Below, piece by piece: positions 42,047-49,924 of a stretch of DNA of 64,000 bases. The stretch covers positions 28,915 to 92,914 of the forward strand of contig NZ_BLWI01000004.1 of NCBI RefSeq assembly GCF_013282155.1, given 5' to 3'. The stretch is from Sulfitobacter sp. HGT1 (GTDB lineage Bacteria > Pseudomonadota > Alphaproteobacteria > Rhodobacterales > Rhodobacteraceae). Position numbers and translations under genes: made by a program. The stretch's first letter is position 1. The number at the start of each line of letters is the position of its first letter. Below the pieces are notes generated by a model. That model ran no database searches. It saw nothing but the letters and a program-made list of their open reading frames with translations, and was not told the DNA's origin.

Positions 42047-44109
42047 CCAGTTCAAACCGCATGATCGGCGTCGATGTTGGCGGCACTTTCACCGATATTT
42101 TCGTTCTGGACGAAGCAACCGGTATCGCCGAAGTGGCCAAGGTACCCACCACGCGCCCCGACCAATCGGGCGGCTTCCTCAGCGGGATCAGCCAGCGGGT
42201 GGATGATCTGTCGACCGTTTCAGTCGTTGTGCACGGCACCACGGCCGGCACCAACGCGCTGCTTGAACGCAAAGGAGCCAAAATCGGGGTGATTACCACA
42301 ATGGGTCTGCGCGACGTGCTTGAAATGCGCCGCCGCGACCGCCCCCGCACATGGGGCCTGCGCGGTGATTTCACCCCCGTTGTCGACCGCGCGCTCCGGC
42401 TTGAGGTGCCTGAACGGACCCTCGCCGATGGTACCATCCGCACACCTGTTGATCTGGATGCAGTCCGTCAGGCCGCGCAGCAGTTGATTGACGATGGTTG
42501 CCTTGCCTGCGCGATCCTATTCGCAAACAGCTATGCAAATGCCGAAAACGAACGCCTTGCCGTCGAGGCAGTACGTGCCATGTGGCCAAATGCCCATGTG
42601 TCCGCCTCCTCCGAGATTTTGCCAGAAATACGCGAATTCGAACGGTTCTCCACCACAGCCCTCAACGCCTATCTGCAACCCGAAGTTTCGGGGTATTTGG
42701 CGAGGTTAGAGACTGCTTTGAAAGACGGCGGCTTTGCTGGGGAGTTCATGATCGTCCAGTCGAACGGGGGTGTCATGGATGTCGATACCGCCGCCAAACT
42801 GCCCGTGCGCACCGCCCTGTCCGGCCCTGCGGCTGGCGTGATTGCTGCCGGATATATCGCGCAGGCGGCCGGTTACCCTGATGTCATCACGGGTGACATG
42901 GGCGGCACGTCTTTCGACGTCAGTCTGATCGCCAAGGGCAAATCAATGCTGTCGCCGCAAACATCGATTGATTTCGGCATGGTTGTCCGGTCTCCGATGA
43001 TCGAAATCACCACAATCGGTGCCGGTGGCGGGTCTATCGCCTGGGTCGACAAGGGCGGCCTGCTGAACATCGGCCCAGAAAGCGCCGGGTCCACCCCCGG
43101 CCCCGTCGCCTATGGCCAGGGCAACACGCGCCCGACCGTGACGGATGCCAATGTGGTTCTGGGGCGCATTGACCCCGACAACCCGATCGGGGGCAAACTC
43201 GACCGTCTGGATGTCGAAGCGGCCAAGGCAGCGATCCTTGAACATGTGGGCAACCCCCTGAACCTTGACGCCCTGCAAGCCGCCGAAGCGATCCTGCGTG
43301 TTGCAAACAGCCGCATGGCCGGGGCGCTCCGTTTGGTCTCTATTGAACGGGGTTTTGACCCTAAACGCTTTGCCTTCATGCCTTTTGGTGGCGGTGGTGC
43401 CCTGCATTCCGGGGCCATGATGGACGAGGTCGGGCTGGCCCGGTCCATCGTCCCGCGCTATCCGGGGGTCACTTCGGCGATGGGCTGCGTGATCGCTGAC
43501 ATGCGGCAGGATTTCGTCCAAACGATCAACGCGACGCTTGCGGGCATAGACCTGCCCAACCTCACCGGCTTTATGCAATCTCATGTGGACAGCGGCCTTG
43601 CCACCCTTGATGCGGCCCGCACCCATTTCGAAGGGCGCGATACCGAATTCACCCTCGATATGGCCTATCTTGGGCAGACACATACCGTGGCGGTCACCCT
43701 TCCGGTGTCCGTGGTTGACGGAAAGGTCATTCCCCCCACCGAAGCAAGCATCGGCATCGCCTTTGATGACGCGTACCGTGCAACCTATGGGAGGCTGCTG
43801 AAAAACGGCACAAGACGGATCATCAACCTGCGCTCTGCCATCACAGGCCGGCGGCCGCGTTTTGATCTGGCCACGCTCGCCCCCAAAGGCGGCAGCGTTG
43901 AGGCGGCTTTCAAGGGCGTGCGTCAGGTGCATTTTGGGGATAGCTGGCATGAAACAAAGCTGTACAATCGTCTGGAACTGCCGGTAGGTGCCGAAATCGC
44001 AGGCCCTGCCATTCTGGAACAACCTGATACAACCGTGCTGATTGAACCCGGCCTTGTGGGCAAAGTCGACGCCTACGGGAACACGCTGATCGAAAGGGCC
44101 ACGACATGA
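42043..44109 (+). CDS. hyuA: Hydantoinase A / oxoprolinase-type subunit
   Basis: A 688-residue HyuA family subunit (PF05378 and PF01968) with the ATP-binding actin-like start MIGVDVGGTFTDIF (7-20), VVHGTTAGTNALLERKG near 63-79, and GDMGGTSFDVSLI near 285-297. It should provide ATP-dependent phosphorylation of the ring amide or carboxyl. The ATG at 42043 forms an ATGA overlap with the hyuB stop; an upstream start at 42025 is less likely. The next gene also starts within its stop codon. Confidence 0.9.
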   Translation: MTSSNRMIGVDVGGTFTDIFVLDEATGIAEVAKVPTTRPDQSGGFLSGISQRVDDLSTVSVVVHGTTAGTNALLERKGAKIGVITTMGLRDVLEMRRRDRPRTWGLRGDFTPVVDRALRLEVPERTLADGTIRTPVDLDAVRQAAQQLIDDGCLACAILFANSYANAENERLAVEAVRAMWPNAHVSASSEILPEIREFERFSTTALNAYLQPEVSGYLARLETALKDGGFAGEFMIVQSNGGVMDVDTAAKLPVRTALSGPAAGVIAAGYIAQAAGYPDVITGDMGGTSFDVSLIAKGKSMLSPQTSIDFGMVVRSPMIEITTIGAGGGSIAWVDKGGLLNIGPESAGSTPGPVAYGQGNTRPTVTDANVVLGRIDPDNPIGGKLDRLDVEAAKAAILEHVGNPLNLDALQAAEAILRVANSRMAGALRLVSIERGFDPKRFAFMPFGGGGALHSGAMMDEVGLARSIVPRYPGVTSAMGCVIADMRQDFVQTINATLAGIDLPNLTGFMQSHVDSGLATLDAARTHFEGRDTEFTLDMAYLGQTHTVAVTLPVSVVDGKVIPPTEASIGIAFDDAYRATYGRLLKNGTRRIINLRSAITGRRPRFDLATLAPKGGSVEAAFKGVRQVHFGDSWHETKLYNRLELPVGAEIAGPAILEQPDTTVLIEPGLVGKVDAYGNTLIERATT

Positions 44110-44708
44110 CCCCATCATCCACGGCTTTGCTGACAATCGACCTGCAAAACGACTTTTTGCACCCTGAAGGGGCCTATGGCCGTGCCGGACAGGGCGCTGA
44201 CAGCATTCTGGCCCTGCCCGACCGGATTGCCCCTGTAAAACAGGCTCTGACCCGCGCCGGAGGGACGTATATCTCGGCGCAATTCACGCTTGTTCCCGGA
44301 CGCGACGGTGAACCCCTGATCGCCGCGCATCTGAAAAAGCTGCGCCCGTTTCTGACCAAAGGCGATTTTGCCCCGAACAGTTTTGGCCATGCCCTGGTCG
44401 ATACGCTTGCACCAGCGGATTTCACCGTGGAAAAGGTCGCGTATTCAGCGTTTTATCAAACACGGCTGGAATATATATTACGTGCGATGAAGATCGACAC
44501 GTTGATTATCGGCGGGATCGTGACCAACGGCGGTGTCGCCAGCACCGTGCGCGATGCGCATCTGCGCGACATACACACGATCTTGCTGTCCGACGGCTGC
44601 GCTGCCTTTAATGATGATGTTCATGATGCAACGCTGAAATCCTTGGGATCAGTGACTGAAATCGTATCTTGCGCCAGAGCAATTGCAATGATCGGAGAAG
44701 CGGCATGA
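44106..44708 (+). CDS. Isochorismatase-fold hydrolase lacking the catalytic cysteine
   Basis: A 200-residue protein of the isochorismatase / cysteine hydrolase superfamily (PF00857). The catalytic Asp is in TIDLQNDF (D12) and the Lys in VEKVAYSAF (K110), but the nucleophile motif reads IVTNGGVASTVRDA, with Gly143 where amidases have Cys. Nicotinamidase, carbamoylsarcosine and maleamate amidases need this Cys; true isochorismatases such as PhzD do not have it. The protein is thus unlikely to be a classical amidase and may cleave an enol ether or hydrate a substrate, or be a pseudoenzyme. It overlaps hyuA and the lyase gene by 4 bases each. Confidence 0.82.
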   Translation: MTPSSTALLTIDLQNDFLHPEGAYGRAGQGADSILALPDRIAPVKQALTRAGGTYISAQFTLVPGRDGEPLIAAHLKKLRPFLTKGDFAPNSFGHALVDTLAPADFTVEKVAYSAFYQTRLEYILRAMKIDTLIIGGIVTNGGVASTVRDAHLRDIHTILLSDGCAAFNDDVHDATLKSLGSVTEIVSCARAIAMIGEAA

Positions 44709-45565
44709 CCCTTCGCAAACGCCTGTCCGATCCGGAAATTCTGATCGCCCCCGGTGTCTATGACGGGCTGACCGCAGCCCTTGCCACCGATGCCGGTTTC
44801 GAAGCCCTGTACCTGTCGGGTGCGGCTGTCGCCTATACGCGCCTTGGCCGCCCTGATATCGGGCTCAGCACGGCATCGGAAATGACCGATACCATGGCCC
44901 TGATCGCAGACCGGACAGATCTACCGGTTATCATGGACGCCGACACCGGTTTCGGCAACGCCCTGAACGCAAGACGCACCATGCAAAGCTATGAACGCGC
45001 CGGTGCATCGGCCTTGCAGGTCGAAGACCAGACATACCCCAAGAAATGTGGGCACCTTTCCGATAAGTCATTGATAGGAAAGGATGAAATGTGCGGAAAG
45101 ATCGCCGCGATGGCCGATGCACGGCGGCATGACACCTTGATCATCGCCCGCACGGACGCCATTGCCGTCGAAGGGTTCGATGCCGCGATTGACCGCGCTG
45201 GCAGTTATATCGAAGCAGGCGCAGACGTGCTGTTTATCGAAGCCCCGCGTGATAGCGGCGAACTGTCCAAGATCGCGGCAGCGTTCAAAGGTCGGGTGCC
45301 GCTGCTGGTTAATATGGTCGAAGGCGGGGCCACGCCGATATCTTCGGCCACAGCGTTGCAGGACATGGGGTTTGACATCGTCATCTTCCCGGGTGGCATC
45401 GTGCGCGCCCTGGCGAAAACGGCGCAGGAATATTACGCCAGCCTCAAAAATACCGGGTCCAACAAGGCATTTGCCGACCGGATGCATGATTTTGACGGTC
45501 TGAACGCTGCAATCGGCACACCGGAAATGCTGGCGATGGGGAAGAAATTTGATGGCAGCGCCTGA
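44705..45565 (+). CDS. Isocitrate lyase / PEP mutase superfamily lyase
   Basis: A 286-residue TIM-barrel lyase. Metal-site segment DADTGFGN is at 78-85, followed by QVEDQTYPKKCGH (105-117) with the catalytic cysteine C115 in the KKCGH loop that marks lyases (2-methylisocitrate lyase, 2,3-dimethylmalate lyase) rather than mutases. Such enzymes split a substituted malate into pyruvate (or another keto acid) and a carboxylic acid. With leuCD it can hydrate and then split an alkylated maleate. The ATG overlaps the preceding stop (ATGA). Confidence 0.88.
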   Translation: MTLRKRLSDPEILIAPGVYDGLTAALATDAGFEALYLSGAAVAYTRLGRPDIGLSTASEMTDTMALIADRTDLPVIMDADTGFGNALNARRTMQSYERAGASALQVEDQTYPKKCGHLSDKSLIGKDEMCGKIAAMADARRHDTLIIARTDAIAVEGFDAAIDRAGSYIEAGADVLFIEAPRDSGELSKIAAAFKGRVPLLVNMVEGGATPISSATALQDMGFDIVIFPGGIVRALAKTAQEYYASLKNTGSNKAFADRMHDFDGLNAAIGTPEMLAMGKKFDGSA

Positions 45566-46919
45566 TGTCTGCCCGCCCCCCGAAGCCTTTGAGCTAACGG
45601 TCGAAACCCTGATCATCGGCGCGGGTGCCTGCGGGATGGTGGCTGCCCTTGCCGCGCACGAAGCGGGTCAGGACGTGCTGCTGATCGAAGCCGATGCTGT
45701 CCCCACAGGGTCAACCGCACTAAGCGCCGGATTGATACCCGCCGCCGGGACCAAATTTCAGGCAAGCGCACAGATTGATGATACGCCTGCGCTTTTCGCC
45801 CGCGATATTCAGGCCAAAGCCCATGATGAAAACGACGCCGATCTGGTGGATGCGATGGCACGAACAGCCGGTCCCGTGATCGAATGGCTGGCCGATACCC
45901 ATGGCCTGCCCTTTTCGCTGGTTACCGACTTTGACTATCCCGGACACAGCCGCCGCAGGATGCATGGCCTGCCCACACGATCGGGCCGGGAATTGATCGA
46001 TGCCCTGCGCGCCCGTGTCGAAGCATTGGACATCCCCCTGATCTGCAACCGCCGCGCAACGCGGTTGTTCGCGGCAGGGTCGCATTTGTCAGGGGCGCAG
46101 CTTGCCGTCCCAGATGGCAGCATCGAAACAATCGGGTGTGACCGTCTGATACTGGCCTGCAACGGCTTTGGCGGGAACCGCGCGATGGTGTCCAAACATA
46201 TGTCGGAAATCGACAATGCCGTCTGGTTTGGCCATGACGGAAACCGGGGCGAGGCGATCACTTGGGGCGAGGCCTTGGGGGCCAAAACGCGCCATCTGGG
46301 GGCGTATCAAGGGCACGGCAATGTCGCCCACCCCCATGGCATTTTGATCACCTGGGCCACGGTTACAGAAGGCGGCATTCAGGTGAATACCGATGGCGCT
46401 CGGTTCTGGAACGAGGCGCAGGGATATTCCGAAGCCGCCCGCGCTGTGTTGAGCCAGCCCGGTGGCATCGCATGGGTCATTTTTGATGCGCGGATCGCAG
46501 GGATCGCCCGGCAGTTCGAAGACTTCAAGAATGCCGAAAGCCAAGGCGCTGTGATCCGCGACGAAACCCTGGTTGGTTTGGCTGAAAAAACCGGCTTGCC
46601 CACCGGTGCATTGCGCCGGTCCATCGCCGATATTCCGGCCAATGGCACCGATGCTTTTGGCCGCACATGGCACCTCCCTGCCCTTGCCCCGCCGTTTTGC
46701 GCGGTCAAGGTCACTGGCGCGCTGTTTCACACCCAAGGGGGCCTCGAGGTTGATCCAGCCACCGCCAAGGTGCGGATGACGTCAGGTGGTGCCTTCGAGA
46801 ACCTCTATGCCGCCGGTGGGGCTGCCTGCGGGGTGTCTGGGTCTGGTGACAGTGGCTATCTGTCGGGCAACGGCCTGCTGGCGGCCGTCACCTTGGGGTT
46901 CATCGCGGGTCACGGTTAA
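45552..46919 (+). CDS. FAD-dependent oxidoreductase, fumarate-reductase flavoprotein type
   Basis: A 455-residue FAD protein of PF00890 (fumarate reductase / succinate dehydrogenase flavoprotein, including tricarballylate dehydrogenase TcuA and urocanate reductase). The dinucleotide motif IIGAGACG is at 21-28, and the C-terminal LYAAGGAACGVSGSGDSGYLSGNGL closes the FAD site. The ATG at 45552 overlaps the lyase gene by 14 bases; a TTG just before is less likely. It would oxidise a saturated dicarboxylate or imide to the unsaturated form, or the reverse. Its stop overlaps that of parB on the other strand by two bases inside the palindrome GGTTAACC. Confidence 0.85.
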   Translation: MAAPDVCPPPEAFELTVETLIIGAGACGMVAALAAHEAGQDVLLIEADAVPTGSTALSAGLIPAAGTKFQASAQIDDTPALFARDIQAKAHDENDADLVDAMARTAGPVIEWLADTHGLPFSLVTDFDYPGHSRRRMHGLPTRSGRELIDALRARVEALDIPLICNRRATRLFAAGSHLSGAQLAVPDGSIETIGCDRLILACNGFGGNRAMVSKHMSEIDNAVWFGHDGNRGEAITWGEALGAKTRHLGAYQGHGNVAHPHGILITWATVTEGGIQVNTDGARFWNEAQGYSEAARAVLSQPGGIAWVIFDARIAGIARQFEDFKNAESQGAVIRDETLVGLAEKTGLPTGALRRSIADIPANGTDAFGRTWHLPALAPPFCAVKVTGALFHTQGGLEVDPATAKVRMTSGGAFENLYAAGGAACGVSGSGDSGYLSGNGLLAAVTLGFIAGHG

Positions 46920-48010
46920 CCCTTTTCCAGCTTTTCACGAATGTCCTGCATGATCGCTTCGATCATGTCGGTTGATGTGCCCCTGCCACTGATGCGGATC
47001 AGAAAGCCCTTGTCATCAAGTTCACGCTTGAGGGTAATGCCCGTCGCTGTCGTCAGGGTATCCTTGCCCTTCCAACCCGGCGCGGGGGGTGCCGCTTTGG
47101 GTCGGCCGCCTCTGCTCGGGTCGGGTGCCTCGCTTTGATGTTCTGACAGCACTTTTTCGATCAGCGCCCATTCGCTTTTGGGGTCACCCCCCTGCCCCGC
47201 GCCCAGCACATCGCGCAGCCGTGGCTCGGCACCGGCGCGCAGCCCCGCAGCCAGCCGCAGGCCGTCTTTCTCACGCATTGTCTCGGGGAACTCCAGCATA
47301 TCGCCCAGCTCTTCAAAGATCATCGCAAAGGATTTGATCTTGCTTCGTTTAGCTTTGGACGCGGCGGCAAACATCTGCGAAACAGCATCTTCGGTCGAAC
47401 CGAACGCGCCTTGTTGCGCGGCGATTGCAGCAATCCGGCCCCGCTCGTAATGGCTCAGGTCCTGGCGAATTTCGTTTTCTTCGACCATGGCAACAAAAGC
47501 GCCACCCATCTGGTCTGGGTCGCGCAGGACCGCCTTGATCACCTTGAACCTGACATCACCGCTGCGCGCATACAGGTTTTGCTGCGCAATCAAACGGCGG
47601 TATCCCGACAGCAACCCGTATTGCCGACCAGACGCCGACCCTTTGAGAGTGTATACCTCAATCGGCATGCGAAGCCCGTTGGCGTTGATCGAATGTTCAA
47701 GCTCGGCCATCGCTTCTTGGTCCAGAACGGTTCTGTCGCGCTGCATCGACAAGGGTTCGATTGCGTCGATCGGGATTTCGAAAATCAGCAGGCCCGCAGC
47801 ATCAGCAGCGCGAAACTTTTGCGCCTCGGCGCTGTCGCGGGCCCGTGCGGCGCGCTCCTCTGTTGTGCCAGCCTCATAGGCATCTGCCGTATCAGCAGCC
47901 ACCTGAGCGATTGGCGCAGCTGCGCGGGCAGGGGTTTCGCGGCGAAACTCTTCTTCGATACGGCTCATGTCATCCGCAGAGGGGGCTTCGAGTTTTCTAC
48001 GCTTCGCCAT
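46916..48010 (-). CDS. parB: Plasmid partition protein ParB
   Basis: A 364-residue ParB/RepB-type DNA-binding partition protein. The ParB N domain shows LLSGYRRLIAQQNLY and MVEENEIRQDLSHYERGR, followed by a helix-turn-helix region (SQMFAAASKAKRSKIKSF). It binds parS sites, which I could not locate by eye. It overlaps parA by 14 bases, the standard parAB order. It marks this region as an extrachromosomal replicon or one integrated in a chromosome. Confidence 0.92.
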   Translation of the reverse strand: MAKRRKLEAPSADDMSRIEEEFRRETPARAAAPIAQVAADTADAYEAGTTEERAARARDSAEAQKFRAADAAGLLIFEIPIDAIEPLSMQRDRTVLDQEAMAELEHSINANGLRMPIEVYTLKGSASGRQYGLLSGYRRLIAQQNLYARSGDVRFKVIKAVLRDPDQMGGAFVAMVEENEIRQDLSHYERGRIAAIAAQQGAFGSTEDAVSQMFAAASKAKRSKIKSFAMIFEELGDMLEFPETMREKDGLRLAAGLRAGAEPRLRDVLGAGQGGDPKSEWALIEKVLSEHQSEAPDPSRGGRPKAAPPAPGWKGKDTLTTATGITLKRELDDKGFLIRISGRGTSTDMIEAIMQDIREKLEKG

Positions 48011-49397
48011 TGTTCGCTTCCTCTTGCTTTAGTGCCTGCAAATCGCGCCACCATGTTCCCAGAACAACCTCTTTGACCTCAGCCCAAGTCCGGTCAAAGG
48101 TCTCGCGGCCACGGACATAGGTATCGCGGTTGAACTCCCGATAATCGGCCTCATAGATGCCGTTTACCTGCTCGCCGGCCTGCCCGACCATTGCGGTGAC
48201 TTCCTGCCGGTAGGTCGTCATGAAATCTCCGAAATACGCCTGAATGACATTCGCCAGATCGGTCTGTTGCCCCGCATCAAAGCGGGTGATCAGCGCACGC
48301 ACCGCGTCCCATTCGAACTTCATTTCCGACAGCCCTTCCTGACGTCGAATCCGGTTTTCACCTTCTTCGATGCTGGCAAAGGTCGAATAGAGCATATCAA
48401 AGAAACGGCCCGTTGAATCGAACTCGAGAAACGATGCACCAAGGGGCACCAACAAGATATCAGCGGCGGCCAACGCATTGATCGTCAGATACCCGAGGGC
48501 AGGGGGCGTATCGATAAAGATCAGGTCGTACTCGTCCATCGCCCCTTCGGAGGACAGCGCATTGGTGAGCGCATCCCACAGGGGCCAGGACTTGACCTGC
48601 ATCCGCCAGACCGGCACCTGAAACTCTGCCCAGTACAAATTCAACTGCGCACCAATCAGGTCGATATTAGGCCAATGGGTCGGCTGGATCAGGTTTCGCG
48701 GCGAAACCTTGAGGCTTTCGGTCAGGGTCTCGTCAAGCGGCAGCTCTGGTGCTCCACGCGCCCGGCGCACCGCGTTTTCATCTTGCAAGTGGCGGGCGAA
48801 ATCCTTGGCCAGCAGGGGGAAGGCTGTCGACCATTCATCCGGCACATCACCGCCCATGATAGAGGTCATCGACCCCTGACTGTCCAAGTCGATCACCAGA
48901 ACCTTGTACCCGTCAAGCGCGGCCGACATGGCCAGATGGGCGCATGTTGATGTCTTGCCGACACCGCCCTTGAAATTCGCAACCGAGATAATTTTTGCCG
49001 GCAACCCTTCGGGACGCCAGGATTTATATTGCTTGTTTGATGCCCCTTCGGTCGCGAAATGCTCCCGCAGTTGCAGCACCTCTTCGAGGGTGAACCATTT
49101 CGATCCAGCCTCTCCGCTGCCTTGGGGCAGGTCCGGGTGCGCCTTTAACACGCGGCGCAGATGGGCAGGGGCGACATCAAGCAGATAGCGGCATATTTCC
49201 CATGTGGAAAACTTGCGCAGGCGCTTCTTGCCATCCGGGGCATATCCACGGCGGGCAAGATCATCCCGACCTTTGCTGGCAAATGCAGCGGCTTTCGCGA
49301 ATCGTGCGGTATCGATAGGATCAGACAGACGCGCTGCTGCTGCTTCTGGATCGATATTGAAATACGACGGTGTCGGTGCTTTGGGAGTGGATGACAT
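47997..49397 (-). CDS. parA: Plasmid partition ATPase ParA (long type with N-terminal HTH)
   Basis: A 466-residue ParA/RepA-type ATPase. An N-terminal winged-helix-like segment (about 60-115, FSTWEICRYLLDVAPAHLRR) is followed by the deviant Walker A KGGVGKT at 143-149, LVIDLDSQGSM and FIDTPPALGYLT. The long form with an N-terminal DNA-binding domain usually represses its own parAB operon. I chose the ATG at 49397 rather than one nine codons upstream; both are close to the iteron region. It is divergent from rep. Confidence 0.93.
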   Translation of the reverse strand: MSSTPKAPTPSYFNIDPEAAAARLSDPIDTARFAKAAAFASKGRDDLARRGYAPDGKKRLRKFSTWEICRYLLDVAPAHLRRVLKAHPDLPQGSGEAGSKWFTLEEVLQLREHFATEGASNKQYKSWRPEGLPAKIISVANFKGGVGKTSTCAHLAMSAALDGYKVLVIDLDSQGSMTSIMGGDVPDEWSTAFPLLAKDFARHLQDENAVRRARGAPELPLDETLTESLKVSPRNLIQPTHWPNIDLIGAQLNLYWAEFQVPVWRMQVKSWPLWDALTNALSSEGAMDEYDLIFIDTPPALGYLTINALAAADILLVPLGASFLEFDSTGRFFDMLYSTFASIEEGENRIRRQEGLSEMKFEWDAVRALITRFDAGQQTDLANVIQAYFGDFMTTYRQEVTAMVGQAGEQVNGIYEADYREFNRDTYVRGRETFDRTWAEVKEVVLGTWWRDLQALKQEEANNGEA

Positions 49398-49602
49398 ATG
49401 TCCTCGGCCATGTATGCGAAACAAGTGAGTATCCGCTTATCTATCGCACATCATACGGCTTATGTGAATCTGAATCCGGTTAATTCTGCGTACCTTGGGA
49501 ATTCAATCAAAGAAACACCACATATAAGTGTAAGAGTCTTTAGTCTCTTTAAGATGTTTGCTGCGGATAGTTTGAATTAATTCAATGCGTTAACTGCATA
49601 TG
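49398..49602. other. AT-rich spacer between parA and the iterons
   Basis: About 200 bases with no convincing gene. It is clearly richer in A and T than its surroundings, especially 49470-49600, and lies directly beside the iterons, so it is a good candidate for the strand-opening part of the origin and for the parA promoter. I see no clear DnaA box. Confidence 0.4.
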
Positions 49603-49712
49603 GGTGCCTGAATACAGGCTGAAAGGTACCATTGAACAGGTCAAAGGGTGCCTGAATACGGTAGAACAGGCACCGATTCGCAGGAAGAAGGGTGCCGATC
49701 TCCGGTGGGCTG
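49603..49712 (+). repeat. Iteron array of the replication origin (5 x 22 bases)
   Basis: Five imperfect direct repeats start at 49603, 49625, 49647, 49669 and 49691, exactly 22 bases (two helical turns) apart. Each begins GG(T/C)(G/A)CC and has C at position 13; copies 1 and 3 share GGTGCCTGAATAC. The array lies between divergent parA and rep, where Rep_3-type initiators bind. This is the likely oriV. Confidence 0.85.
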
Positions 49713-49715
49713 GTG

Positions 49716-49746
49716 ATTAGGGTCTAATTTCCCCTCATTAGGGTCT
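49716..49746 (+). repeat. Direct repeat ATTAGGGTCT, two copies
   Basis: ATTAGGGTCT occurs at 49716-49725 and 49737-49746, 21 bases apart, directly after the iteron array. It may be a second protein-binding set at the origin (a host factor or Rep promoter element). No further copies were seen nearby. Confidence 0.55.
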
Positions 49747-49825
49747 GTTCGCCAAATCAGTCTTTCGGGCCGTCCCGTAAATTGGCACCTTAACCATCGA
49801 ATTCCGAGGCAGAGCGCCCCTGATG

Positions 49826-49862
49826 AAAGGCACCCATCGTCGTATTGCTTTGAGGTGCCTTT
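49826..49862. promoter_or_regulatory. Inverted half-iterons upstream of rep, candidate Rep operator
   Basis: AAAGGCACC (49826-49834) and GGTGCCTTT (49854-49862) form an inverted pair using the iteron core GGTGCC. Another inverted core, GGCACC, is at 49784-49789. Iteron plasmids often place such inverted half-iterons over the rep promoter so that Rep dimers repress their own gene. The pair ends 62 bases before the rep ATG. Confidence 0.6.
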
Positions 49863-49924
49863 TAACGCAAACTGTACGCGAGGCAACAGATCGGACGCGA
49901 ATCCGACAGCCAAGGGGCAGAGCG

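Noticed and set aside
42943..44136. Open frame of 397 codons on the minus strand opposite hyuA
   Set aside because: An antisense shadow of hyuA with no family features; the hyuA frame is intact across the region.
44106..44708. Assignment as maleamate amidase or N-carbamoyl amidase
   Set aside because: It would complete an imide pathway neatly, but the nucleophilic Cys of those enzymes is Gly143 here.
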